Assembly (NCBI RefSeq): GCF_003148845.1
Contig: NZ_QGHA01000001.1
Location: 1 to 64,000, forward strand
Origin: Mucilaginibacter oryzae
Lineage (GTDB): Bacteria > Bacteroidota > Bacteroidia > Sphingobacteriales > Sphingobacteriaceae
Direction of reading: 5' to 3'
DNA: 64,000 nucleotides
The position numbers and the translations under genes were made by a program. Positions 8,891-16,639 of this stretch are shown in pieces (the stretch's first letter is position 1; each line of letters opens with the position of its first letter). The notes below the pieces were generated by a model. That model had not been told where the DNA came from, searched no databases, and saw nothing but the letters and a program-made list of their open reading frames with translations.

Positions 8891-9487
8891 CTACTTTTTA
8901 AAGGCGGTTATCAGCAAAATAACAGGCAGGAGCAACGCCGCAAACTCGTTTAAATGTTCACGGAAATATTGCAGGGAGGCGCTTACATGATTTCTTACCG
9001 TGTTTACCGAAAGATTTAAATGATCCGCTATTTCAGCATAGGACATATTTTGTTCCCGGCTCATTGTGAAAACCTGCTTGCGTTGCGGACTTAGTTGATT
9101 TAATTTTTCCTGATAGGACTGTTGAAGTTCTTTACAATCCAGTTCATGATCTGCGGGTTGTGAAATCGGTTCAAAAGATTCCGGGAGATCACTGATCGGC
9201 AAAGTAATAATGGCTTTTCTTTTCCAATTGTTGTATAAGGCATTTCTGATCGAACGGTATAGATAAGCGTTGAGATCAGTTTCAACCAGTATGCTCCCTC
9301 TTTTTTGCCATAAACGGATCATGACATCCATCGCAAGTTCTTTTGCGGTTTCGTCGTCGCGGACGGAAGATCTGGCAAATGCATGGATCTTTCTGAAATA
9401 ACGAAAGAAGATCGCGTCATAGGCTTTAAGATCGTCGTCTCTTAATTTCTTTAAAAGAATATGATCTGGGAGATCTTTATCAGCCAT
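8891..9487 (-). CDS. ECF RNA polymerase sigma factor (FecI/Bacteroidota type)
   Basis: A 198-residue sigma-70 factor with region 2 at about 20-90 (FARSSVRDDETAKELAMDVMIRLW) and region 4 at about 125-180 (YAEIADHLNLSVNTVRNHV helix-turn-helix). The last 18 residues (FAALLLPVILLITAF) are hydrophobic and could touch the membrane, which is often seen in sigma factors of this group. It is paired with the broken fecR gene downstream. The next genes on the strand are a hydroxylase, a methyltransferase and an NRPS, so it is a candidate regulator of that cluster; this is inference from position. A promoter and an inverted repeat sit just upstream. Confidence 0.92.
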   Translation of the reverse strand: MADKDLPDHILLKKLRDDDLKAYDAIFFRYFRKIHAFARSSVRDDETAKELAMDVMIRLWQKRGSILVETDLNAYLYRSIRNALYNNWKRKAIITLPISDLPESFEPISQPADHELDCKELQQSYQEKLNQLSPQRKQVFTMSREQNMSYAEIADHLNLSVNTVRNHVSASLQYFREHLNEFAALLLPVILLITAFKK

Positions 9488-9490
9488 AGC

Positions 9491-9522
9491 GATTTACTTT
9501 TTCCACCACACAAAAGTAAATC
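9491..9522 (-). promoter_or_regulatory. Promoter and 10-bp inverted repeat before the ECF sigma gene
   Basis: On the minus strand TACTTTTG (9511-9518) matches the Bacteroidota -7 box TAnnTTTG. It would start transcription near 9507, about 20 bases before the start codon. It is embedded in a perfect inverted repeat: GATTTACTTT at 9491-9500 and AAAGTAAATC at 9513-9522. The repeat could be a repressor site or a leader hairpin. Confidence 0.6.
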
Positions 9523-9606
9523 GAAAACAACAACAATACATTAATGACAGGTTAACCATTTGTTAACTGATCCAATTGGTAATCATTGGGATCGGTGATC
9601 TGTGGA

Positions 9607-9813
9607 TCATGATGGTATTTGCTGGGAAAGAGTTCTGATTAATGTTGCAAGAAAATTTTCCCCTAACTCGGCCCTTCTAAGTAGTATTCGGCCGATATTA
9701 TTTTGGAACGCAAATTTCTCGTAATAGTTATGACCGGTTTTCATGCGTAGGATCTTAATTCTACTACCTAAATTTTTAAGTAAATCACGCTCTCTCTGGA
9801 TTATTTCCGTCAA
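9607..9813 (-). CDS. Small XRE-like helix-turn-helix protein
   Basis: A 68-residue frame resembling the small Bacteroidota XRE regulators. LGSRIKILRMKTGHNYYEKFA is the first part of the helix-turn-helix and RILLRRAELGENFLATLIRTL the recognition and following helices. It lacks the usual final segment, so it may be a shortened copy. It stands alone between the operon-ending protease gene and the ECF sigma gene. Family assignment is tentative. Confidence 0.45.
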   Translation of the reverse strand: MTEIIQRERDLLKNLGSRIKILRMKTGHNYYEKFAFQNNIGRILLRRAELGENFLATLIRTLSQQIPS

Positions 9814-9883
9814 GGATATTCAATTGATTGGAGATCATTGCAAAGTAAGTCTTCCATCTCCACTATTGGTATAAATATAAAAA

Positions 9884-11572
9884 TCAATCCCTTAATTTAT
9901 TTCCAATTTTATTATTGCTTTCAACAACCACTTTATAAATTAAAGAGGGTAGTAAAATCACTGTGGAAGTTCTGCTATGCCGCGCAATGTTAACACCCAC
10001 AAAAGCTCCATTAATATCATAAACCGGTCCTCCGCATTCAACAGAAGGAATAGCCGCATCCTGCACAAAAACTTCTTTGAAACCGTCCGAACGCTTACTT
10101 CGTTTACCCTCATAGTCATCAGCTACATGATCAGATTTTGGCTCTTCAAATATTATGGTTACAAGCATAGGTGTTTTATCCCTGATGATGTTTAATGCTA
10201 CGCTGTCAGACATGTACATTTTCCTTATCTCAGATACAAACGCCTCCATGTTAGATACGTTGAGATGGTTAATAGAAACTATTTGATCTCCTATTTTAAG
10301 ATACTTTTCAGCAGGATACGATGGCGCTATATCCTGCACAAAAACTTTTCCATCCCTTTCTTCTAACAAAGCTCCGAGCTGTGCTCTGCTAAATAATTGA
10401 GGAAGTTCTATTATCTGGGTACTAACAATACCTTCTTTACAACGCTTATTCGCAAGTGGTGAGATAAGCAACCTGCCAATTTGCAGATTATTGCGATCAC
10501 TTGATAGGTACTTATCTATATGAATCGCTTTTAAACCATGCAGCGACTCACGAGACTGCAAAACAACAACATCATTCTCTCGGTCACGATAACAAACAGA
10601 TAAACTGATCCTTTTATCCTTGTAGTTGATCCAGGGGCGATTGCTTACCAAAGAACTTTTACTTACAAATACGGGCTTGCCCAAGTTGTTAAACTTACCC
10701 GTTATAGAAGTTGCCAATGCAACCGGTATTTTATCTTTTTCTGAATTATAAACAGCAAATGCACTATCTAATGCCGCATTACAGGATGTTAAAGGCTCTT
10801 CGGGTAGGCGTACTTTAAGTATGGCTTGCGTAGTAACAGGCACAATCTTATCGCTATCAGGTAATATCTTATAGTCAATGGGTTTCTGGAGTGCTGACCA
10901 ATATTTCCTAAATAAATTTATTTGAATATCAAAATTTTCATTTTCACTCCTGTTGATCTTATCACGTATGCCTATTACTTTGCCGGTAAGGTCAAATAAC
11001 GCACCTCCTGAATCTCCCGGCTCCATTTTACAGGTAGACTCTATGTAGCCATAACCATCATCTAAGCGGATAATGCGGCCAAAACGCACATTCGGCATTA
11101 CCTGAAAAAAGCTACCGGGATAAGATATGCCCACGCAGCCTTCACCAGGAGAAAGCAGTTGACTATTGCCCATTTCAACAAATGGCCACTTTGCTTTTTC
11201 TTCAATTTTAAGCATGGCCATGTCCAGCTTTTTATCAGCGGTTACAAAAGCCATTCTGCCTAAAGCGGTAGCAACCGCTTTTTGACCATTTGGTAATTCC
11301 ACCCGGTATCTTATACCAGGCATTACGGAATGTGCTGCGGTCAATATCAAACCATCCTGCGAAACAATTACCCCGCTGAAGCCACCAAAATCACGGTCGT
11401 TAAGCGTATCACGGATTACCAGTTTAATACACGCACCTTCTACCTTATTGTATGTATCCTTTATCAGTTTTTCAACCTGATGCGGCTTTAGGACTTTCTC
11501 TTGCGCATTAGCATTTAATATTGTTAAAATCAATATTAAAAAAACACACTTCATCATTTTAAGCAAGACCAT
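9884..11572 (-). CDS. Secreted trypsin-like serine protease with PDZ and a second, altered protease-like half
   Basis: A 562-residue exported protein. The signal peptide is near residues 6-24 (FLILILTILNANA), and start at Met6 or Met7 is as likely as 11572. The first S1C/HtrA-like domain has a full triad: His81 (TAAHS), Asp117 (LDMAML) and Ser188 (EPGDSGG). About 260-400 is a degenerate second beta-barrel, then a PDZ-like segment (about 400-475, LKIGDQIVSINH). Near the end VECGGPVYDINGAFVGVNIAR has the shape of a GDSGG turn with Cys in place of Ser. It is the last gene of the SusC/SusD operon, 97 bases after the TlpA-like gene, so it may cut the protein or peptide taken up. The protease call is firm; activity of the second half is unknown. 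Confidence 0.88.
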   Translation of the reverse strand: MVLLKMMKCVFLILILTILNANAQEKVLKPHQVEKLIKDTYNKVEGACIKLVIRDTLNDRDFGGFSGVIVSQDGLILTAAHSVMPGIRYRVELPNGQKAVATALGRMAFVTADKKLDMAMLKIEEKAKWPFVEMGNSQLLSPGEGCVGISYPGSFFQVMPNVRFGRIIRLDDGYGYIESTCKMEPGDSGGALFDLTGKVIGIRDKINRSENENFDIQINLFRKYWSALQKPIDYKILPDSDKIVPVTTQAILKVRLPEEPLTSCNAALDSAFAVYNSEKDKIPVALATSITGKFNNLGKPVFVSKSSLVSNRPWINYKDKRISLSVCYRDRENDVVVLQSRESLHGLKAIHIDKYLSSDRNNLQIGRLLISPLANKRCKEGIVSTQIIELPQLFSRAQLGALLEERDGKVFVQDIAPSYPAEKYLKIGDQIVSINHLNVSNMEAFVSEIRKMYMSDSVALNIIRDKTPMLVTIIFEEPKSDHVADDYEGKRSKRSDGFKEVFVQDAAIPSVECGGPVYDINGAFVGVNIARHSRTSTVILLPSLIYKVVVESNNKIGNKLRD

Positions 11573-11669
11573 TCACGAACTTTAATTTGGCGAAAAAACC
11601 TTTTCTATTTAGTTTAAGGTAAGCGGGGGAACCTAACTACTAACACTGCGTAGGCCCCCCGTTACCAAT

Positions 11670-13061
11670 TTAATTAAGCTTTTTTATCTCATCAATTGCA
11701 GCGCTCATTTCTGCGATTAGCTCAGGTGTGGAACCACTAAAACCTACGCTGGAAAAGCGTATGTAACCATTACCGTCAACAATAACTTTATGTGGGATAC
11801 CGGAAACTTTGAACGCCTTTGCAACTAAATTTCCCCTTTCACCTTTCTTCAGATCAAGATACAGCGGCAAATCATATTGCTTTGACTTAAAGTATGCCAA
11901 GGCATTTTCTTTTACATGCTGTGTATCACCAGGTAATTCATTGGTATGTATAAACAGGAATTTCACTGTAGTGTCTGCTTTATACTTATTAACTAATTGT
12001 TGCATTGCGGGCAAAGCGGCTTTACATGGACCACACCAGGTTGCCCAAAAATCAATTACCATGGTTTTCCCTTTAAAGGTTTCCAGGGTAACTGTGTTGC
12101 CATTTACATCAAGTAGTTCAAATTCTGGCGCTTTGATTTTAATTAATTTTTGAGCAATGCTGTTATTGTAGGTATGCTCGTATTTATCCTGCAAACCTTT
12201 ATTGATAGAATCTATGTGTGCTTTATAGTTTCTGTTGGGGTATAAACTTTGGTAAGCTATACGATAGTTATCTCTGATATCCTCATCTTCGGTACCTTGC
12301 TTAATGGCTGCCTCCAATGCAGGAAAAGCTAATTTGTACTGCCCGCTTTTAGCAAGCAGTATGGTATAATGATCATTCTCTCTTTGATCTTTACCTTTTT
12401 TTAGGTCGATAATCTTTTTAGTAACAATTACAGCCTGTTTAAAATCTTGTCTTTTTTCAAGAAAATAACGCTTTAGGTTAAGCATTAAATTTTGTTGTTC
12501 TTCACTTATTTTGCCATTTTTCAGTTCTTTGTCAACCAATTGCTCTGCTTTGGCTAAGGAAACCGGATTGGTAGTGTAACCAAACATTGCCCAAGCCGTT
12601 AACCTGTAATAACCTGTAGTTTTGTACAAATATTCCATAGCTTTATCAAACTGGCCGGCATCTGCATAAGCATGAGAAACCATGGCATAAGCATATCCCT
12701 TATCCTTGTTTGGATATTGCTTTTTAAGTGCCTCCAGCATCTGGAGTTTCTTTTGCAGGTCCTTTTCTGCAATTAAGCGCTCCACTTGCCTGCCATATGC
12801 TATATCACCGTTTGGAAAGCGTTTTTCAATAAGTTCAAGAACGGGTTGATAAGGCAATTCTTTGGCTATGTTGTAATTTGCCAGCAGAATAAGATCGCTT
12901 TCGTTGCCTTCTCTCAAAGCAGCCAATTTTTTATTTAAAACAACCGTGTCTTTAATTGCAGATAATGAGTCTACGCCCTTTTGAAAATCCCGCTCATTTT
13001 GGGCGAATAGCGATGCTGAACACGTTATCAGCATTAAAAACAAAGAAATTTTTTTGAACAT
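11670..13061 (-). CDS. TlpA-like thioredoxin-fold protein with helical N-terminal region
   Basis: Start set at 13061 (MFKKISLFLMLITCSASLFA), because this gives a clean signal peptide and begins 10 bases after the previous stop. Residues 25-290 are helical and repeat-like, resembling TPR. The C-terminal 150 residues are an AhpC/TSA-type redoxin with FWATWCGPCKAALP (CxxC) and the cis-Pro loop SGIPHKV. Periplasmic thiol-disulfide reductase activity is expected. It is a regular partner in SusC/SusD loci that carry DUF4843 and PKD-like lipoproteins, perhaps reducing substrate disulfides before the downstream protease acts; the latter is inference. Confidence 0.88.
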   Translation of the reverse strand: MFKKISLFLMLITCSASLFAQNERDFQKGVDSLSAIKDTVVLNKKLAALREGNESDLILLANYNIAKELPYQPVLELIEKRFPNGDIAYGRQVERLIAEKDLQKKLQMLEALKKQYPNKDKGYAYAMVSHAYADAGQFDKAMEYLYKTTGYYRLTAWAMFGYTTNPVSLAKAEQLVDKELKNGKISEEQQNLMLNLKRYFLEKRQDFKQAVIVTKKIIDLKKGKDQRENDHYTILLAKSGQYKLAFPALEAAIKQGTEDEDIRDNYRIAYQSLYPNRNYKAHIDSINKGLQDKYEHTYNNSIAQKLIKIKAPEFELLDVNGNTVTLETFKGKTMVIDFWATWCGPCKAALPAMQQLVNKYKADTTVKFLFIHTNELPGDTQHVKENALAYFKSKQYDLPLYLDLKKGERGNLVAKAFKVSGIPHKVIVDGNGYIRFSSVGFSGSTPELIAEMSAAIDEIKKLN

Positions 13062-13071
13062 GTTATGATTA

Positions 13072-14493
13072 TTAAAGAGGTTTACGATAATTAATATTAG
13101 CAATTGCGCCAAAGCCATCTATTTTTTGCAGGTAATTATTGTTGGTGACATTGCCCAGATTATCTAACTGAAAAAAGTATACGCTTCCCGAGGTATTTGT
13201 ATTTGCGGCAATCACTAATTTTTTTGCATCATCTGGCTGCACAACCATCTGTTTAATTGAAACACCTGCCGGGAAACTATAAATGAGTTTAGCTGAGTTA
13301 GCCAGGATATCATACACGTATAAATGATTATCAGTAGCGTAATATAGTTGACTGAGAAAAAGCGAACCGGCAAATGATTTAGCGGAGGCGATCTCCGGAC
13401 TGTTTTGCATTTTTTGTTTAAGCGTTGGCCTGCCGCCTGTTAAAGAAAAAATGTACCTGTCGTTATTGCTATCCAGCATAACAAAATAGAATATACCGTC
13501 ACTGTCATTTTGAGAACCATCTGCGGCTCCGACCATGGTCATGCCTGTATCACCCATATTAAACACCGTAGAAGTAGAACTCAGAATAGGGTTTAAACTA
13601 AAATCTCCAAAAGTTACCGACATAAACCTTTTGTACTTATTATCAAAAAAATAAGTAAAGAAATTGGTACTATTAATTACTTTAGGGAACAAGGAATAAT
13701 CACCGATAAATCGGTCACTAAAAGTTATGTTAATCGGGTCATCAATAACGGTAGTGGCAAAAAGATCACCGTTATTAACTATATACTCTTCTGTACCATA
13801 TTTAGATACCGCAAAATCGAACTGATCCTTAACCGGTGTAAAGCCAATGGTTAATTTGCCACTTTCTAAAAAACTATTCGAGTCATACATATAGCTGCCT
13901 TTATCCGTGAAAAAACCAATACTTATTTTTGAACCGAAAGAGCTTGGATAAGCATATGCGGCTACTGCGTTGCCTGAATAAGTGGTTTGATTTACGGATG
14001 CAGCAGCCGAATAAAAAACCCTGTAATCTGATCTTATAAAATCCAGTTGAGCGGTATTACCTTTTGCACTGCTCACTAACCATCCATCGCTAAAAACACT
14101 GGAAACTTGCAGCCTAAGGGTTTTAAAAGCAGATACGCCGTTACTTTTATTCGTTACCTTATACTCTAAATTATAACCGTCCGCAAGTGGCGGATAACTG
14201 ATCACGGCTTTGATCGCTTTGTCTGTTGATATAACCATTGGTGATATCCCCTCAACGGGCCTAACGGGATAGATTTTCCACTGATAGCTATAACTTTCAC
14301 CGGCGGGCTTAGATTCTGTGAGAACCGGATCTAACCTTAATGTATCAAACTGTGAGATAGTGACTGAAGAATCTGTTTTGATTGTTACTTCATTGATTTG
14401 AGCATACTTAAAATCTTGATTATTTTTTTTACAAGATAACAGGCACCAACAAACTATAAATAGGGCGAATATGTAAATTTTCATTGTTGACAT
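13072..14493 (-). CDS. PKD-like family lipoprotein
   Basis: A 473-residue lipoprotein with the lipobox CWCLLSC at the N-terminus; Met4 is an equally good start. Residues about 30-130 form PKD-like beta-sandwich material (YSYQWKIYP and YNLEYKVTN strands). The rest is beta-rich and resembles a propeller-like surface domain. Stop and start are only a few bases from the neighbouring genes in the SusC-SusD-DUF4843 order, which fits the PKD-like lipoprotein that occupies this place in such loci. It is probably surface exposed and helps bind the substrate. No enzyme motif is seen. Confidence 0.82.
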   Translation of the reverse strand: MSTMKIYIFALFIVCWCLLSCKKNNQDFKYAQINEVTIKTDSSVTISQFDTLRLDPVLTESKPAGESYSYQWKIYPVRPVEGISPMVISTDKAIKAVISYPPLADGYNLEYKVTNKSNGVSAFKTLRLQVSSVFSDGWLVSSAKGNTAQLDFIRSDYRVFYSAAASVNQTTYSGNAVAAYAYPSSFGSKISIGFFTDKGSYMYDSNSFLESGKLTIGFTPVKDQFDFAVSKYGTEEYIVNNGDLFATTVIDDPINITFSDRFIGDYSLFPKVINSTNFFTYFFDNKYKRFMSVTFGDFSLNPILSSTSTVFNMGDTGMTMVGAADGSQNDSDGIFYFVMLDSNNDRYIFSLTGGRPTLKQKMQNSPEIASAKSFAGSLFLSQLYYATDNHLYVYDILANSAKLIYSFPAGVSIKQMVVQPDDAKKLVIAANTNTSGSVYFFQLDNLGNVTNNNYLQKIDGFGAIANINYRKPL

Positions 14494-14496
14494 TTT

Positions 14497-15204
14497 TTAA
14501 AATTTAACCCGGTTTCCAAACTCATCGATAAGAGGGCCGTTAGCCGTCTCATATACAGTAAGAGCATTCCTGAAATTTACCTGGAGTCTGAACAAATCTC
14601 CGGCTCCAACAACATTTGGATCAAAATTGGTAAGGCCTGAAACCTTTATCATAAATTGAAACTTAACAATGCTAAATGTTCCGAATAAAAATTCGAGGTT
14701 ATCCCAATATGTCGGACGGATCAATTGGTTGGTAATATTCACCTTCATTCTTTTTAAATTGGCTGAAAGGTCTGCAGCCACACCCGGCGCTCCGGCAACA
14801 AGATCGGCTCCGGGAGCTACCTCGAGCATCAACTTAAAAGTATTCGTTTTCAATTCGGGAGAATTTAAAACGATAAGTGGATAATTGACCGATAATTGAT
14901 TAGCGGGTAGCGTTGCATTGGGCAAAATATAGTCAACGTTATTTCTTGCTGTTGAACTGTCAGTAGCCCTTAATTTAAAAGTGCGTGGGTTTGCAGAAGG
15001 CTTACCAACCAGGCGCATGGGAATAAATACTGTATCGCGCTGTTTTTGGGCCGGTTGCAGTGCAAATGAATAGTTGATGCTATCAGGATTTGCAAAATAG
15101 CTTATATAGAAGCTGATGCCATCCGCACCGTGATACGTTGGTATCTCGCTTTTTTTACAGCCTAAAACCGATACCAATAGTATGAATATAGTTAGGTATT
15201 TCAT
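14497..15204 (-). CDS. DUF4843 domain lipoprotein
   Basis: A 235-residue lipoprotein with lipobox ILLVSVLGC. The body is a beta-sandwich domain with the DUF4843 pattern: an early ISFYISY strand, the RDTVFIPMRLVG segment, and a C-terminal part ending LIDEFGNRVKF. It begins 8 bases after the SusD stop and ends 3 bases before the PKD lipoprotein. It is inferred to be an accessory surface lipoprotein of the SusC/SusD transporter; no biochemical role is established from the sequence. Confidence 0.85.
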   Translation of the reverse strand: MKYLTIFILLVSVLGCKKSEIPTYHGADGISFYISYFANPDSINYSFALQPAQKQRDTVFIPMRLVGKPSANPRTFKLRATDSSTARNNVDYILPNATLPANQLSVNYPLIVLNSPELKTNTFKLMLEVAPGADLVAGAPGVAADLSANLKRMKVNITNQLIRPTYWDNLEFLFGTFSIVKFQFMIKVSGLTNFDPNVVGAGDLFRLQVNFRNALTVYETANGPLIDEFGNRVKF

Positions 15205-15212
15205 ATATAACT

Positions 15213-16628
15213 TTATTTATAATTAGGGTTAAACTCCAACTCACTGTCCGGAATAGGAAGAACGTACTGAGACAGAGATATATCCGTGGATTTAAATTGC
15301 ATCCTGACGATGTTCTGTCTTTTATAGTAAAAGAAAAGCTGCCCCTCCGCATGAAATTCCTTCTGATATTCTTTAGTGATCTCGCTATTTAATAACTCTT
15401 GAGTGATGTTATCGGCAAGTGGCGTCAAATTTCTGCTTTGCCTCACTATGTTTAAATAGTTAACGCCATCTACTGGTGTTGTGGCACATTCGGCTAAAAT
15501 GTAATACATTTCAGACAAGCGTATCATGGGAACAATTTCATCAAGCCTGCCGTCCGTAGGTGCAGTGCCGGGATAAGTTTGCCAAAACTTCGAGCAGAAA
15601 ATATTTCCTGCGGAGTTGGCAACACTGTTATCGGTTTCTATTCGGGCCATATACCGGATATCAGTACTCCCTCCGGTACCTGTTTCATAAAGCGATTGAT
15701 AATCTATGAGTGGCCTTCTCATAAAAGATGGCCCACGAAAATAACTTTGATCAGTCCAATTTCTTAAATTGGCTACACGTAAACCAAAGATCAGTTCAGT
15801 AATGTAGAGCCGGTCTCTTGAACTTGCGTCAGCGGTAGCCGCGCCGAAATCAACAAATGGGAACTTGTTAGCCTTTACCACAGTTTGCGCTGCTGTAAAA
15901 GCATTTGTTTTATCACCGGCGAAAAGGTAAATTCTGGCCTCAAGCGCCTTAACCGCATAATAATTCATTTTTGTTGCTCTTACAGCATCGCCGGTTAAGA
16001 TTGGGTCAGAATTCTGTAGTAATTGCTCCGCCTCCTTTAAATCCGCTAAAGCCTTTTGTACTACCATTTGGGTAGTAGATGGTACGACTACATATTGGTT
16101 TACGGCTGTTTTGTAAGGTATAGCCTTTTTGTTTTGACCACTTACATATTCGGGGCCAAAGAGGCGTAAAAGTTCAAAATGCATGTAAGCTCTAAGTGCC
16201 AGCGCTTCGCCCCTTATTCTGTTGTAACCCTGATCACTTAGCACACTACGTTTTTCCTGGGTATTTTGTATTACTTTATTGGCCCCTGCAATAGCATTAT
16301 ATCCACCGCTCCAAATGCTATTCAAGTAGCTAATAACTTCAGTTGAATTAAAATTCAGATTTGAGGTATCATAGAAGGCATTGCTGGTAGGAATGTTATA
16401 ATTTTGTGCCAGCGCCGATTCAAAGCCCATAGAAAGGTTATCGCCAAAGAGGTTACGCGAACCAAACAATGCATACACCCCATCTAAAGCCTGTTGAAAC
16501 CCGATTTCTGAAGAAAACAATTGCTCCTCTGAGATGGATGATTTTGGATTTACGTCCAGATACTTATTACAAGACACGAGTATGGTGCTTAAGCAAAGTA
16601 ATATCACCAGTATTTTTTTACACTTCAT
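15213..16628 (-). CDS. RagB/SusD-family outer-membrane nutrient-binding lipoprotein
   Basis: A 471-residue SusD-like protein. It has lipobox LSTILVSC, the SusD start pattern KYLDVNPKSSISEEQLF, helical repeats in the middle (GEALALRAYMHFELLRLFG is the hallmark segment), and the C-terminal IPDSELEFNPNYK. It binds ligand at the cell surface and acts as the lid of the SusC barrel encoded 11 bases upstream. The ligand is not obvious; the protease and thioredoxin partners suggest a peptide or protein rather than a glycan. Confidence 0.93.
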   Translation of the reverse strand: MKCKKILVILLCLSTILVSCNKYLDVNPKSSISEEQLFSSEIGFQQALDGVYALFGSRNLFGDNLSMGFESALAQNYNIPTSNAFYDTSNLNFNSTEVISYLNSIWSGGYNAIAGANKVIQNTQEKRSVLSDQGYNRIRGEALALRAYMHFELLRLFGPEYVSGQNKKAIPYKTAVNQYVVVPSTTQMVVQKALADLKEAEQLLQNSDPILTGDAVRATKMNYYAVKALEARIYLFAGDKTNAFTAAQTVVKANKFPFVDFGAATADASSRDRLYITELIFGLRVANLRNWTDQSYFRGPSFMRRPLIDYQSLYETGTGGSTDIRYMARIETDNSVANSAGNIFCSKFWQTYPGTAPTDGRLDEIVPMIRLSEMYYILAECATTPVDGVNYLNIVRQSRNLTPLADNITQELLNSEITKEYQKEFHAEGQLFFYYKRQNIVRMQFKSTDISLSQYVLPIPDSELEFNPNYK

Positions 16629-16639
16629 CTTATTAAATT

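Noticed and set aside
11670..13118. TlpA-like protein starting at 13118
   Set aside because: The first 19 residues overlap the previous gene and spoil the signal peptide; ATG 13061 gives a clean one.
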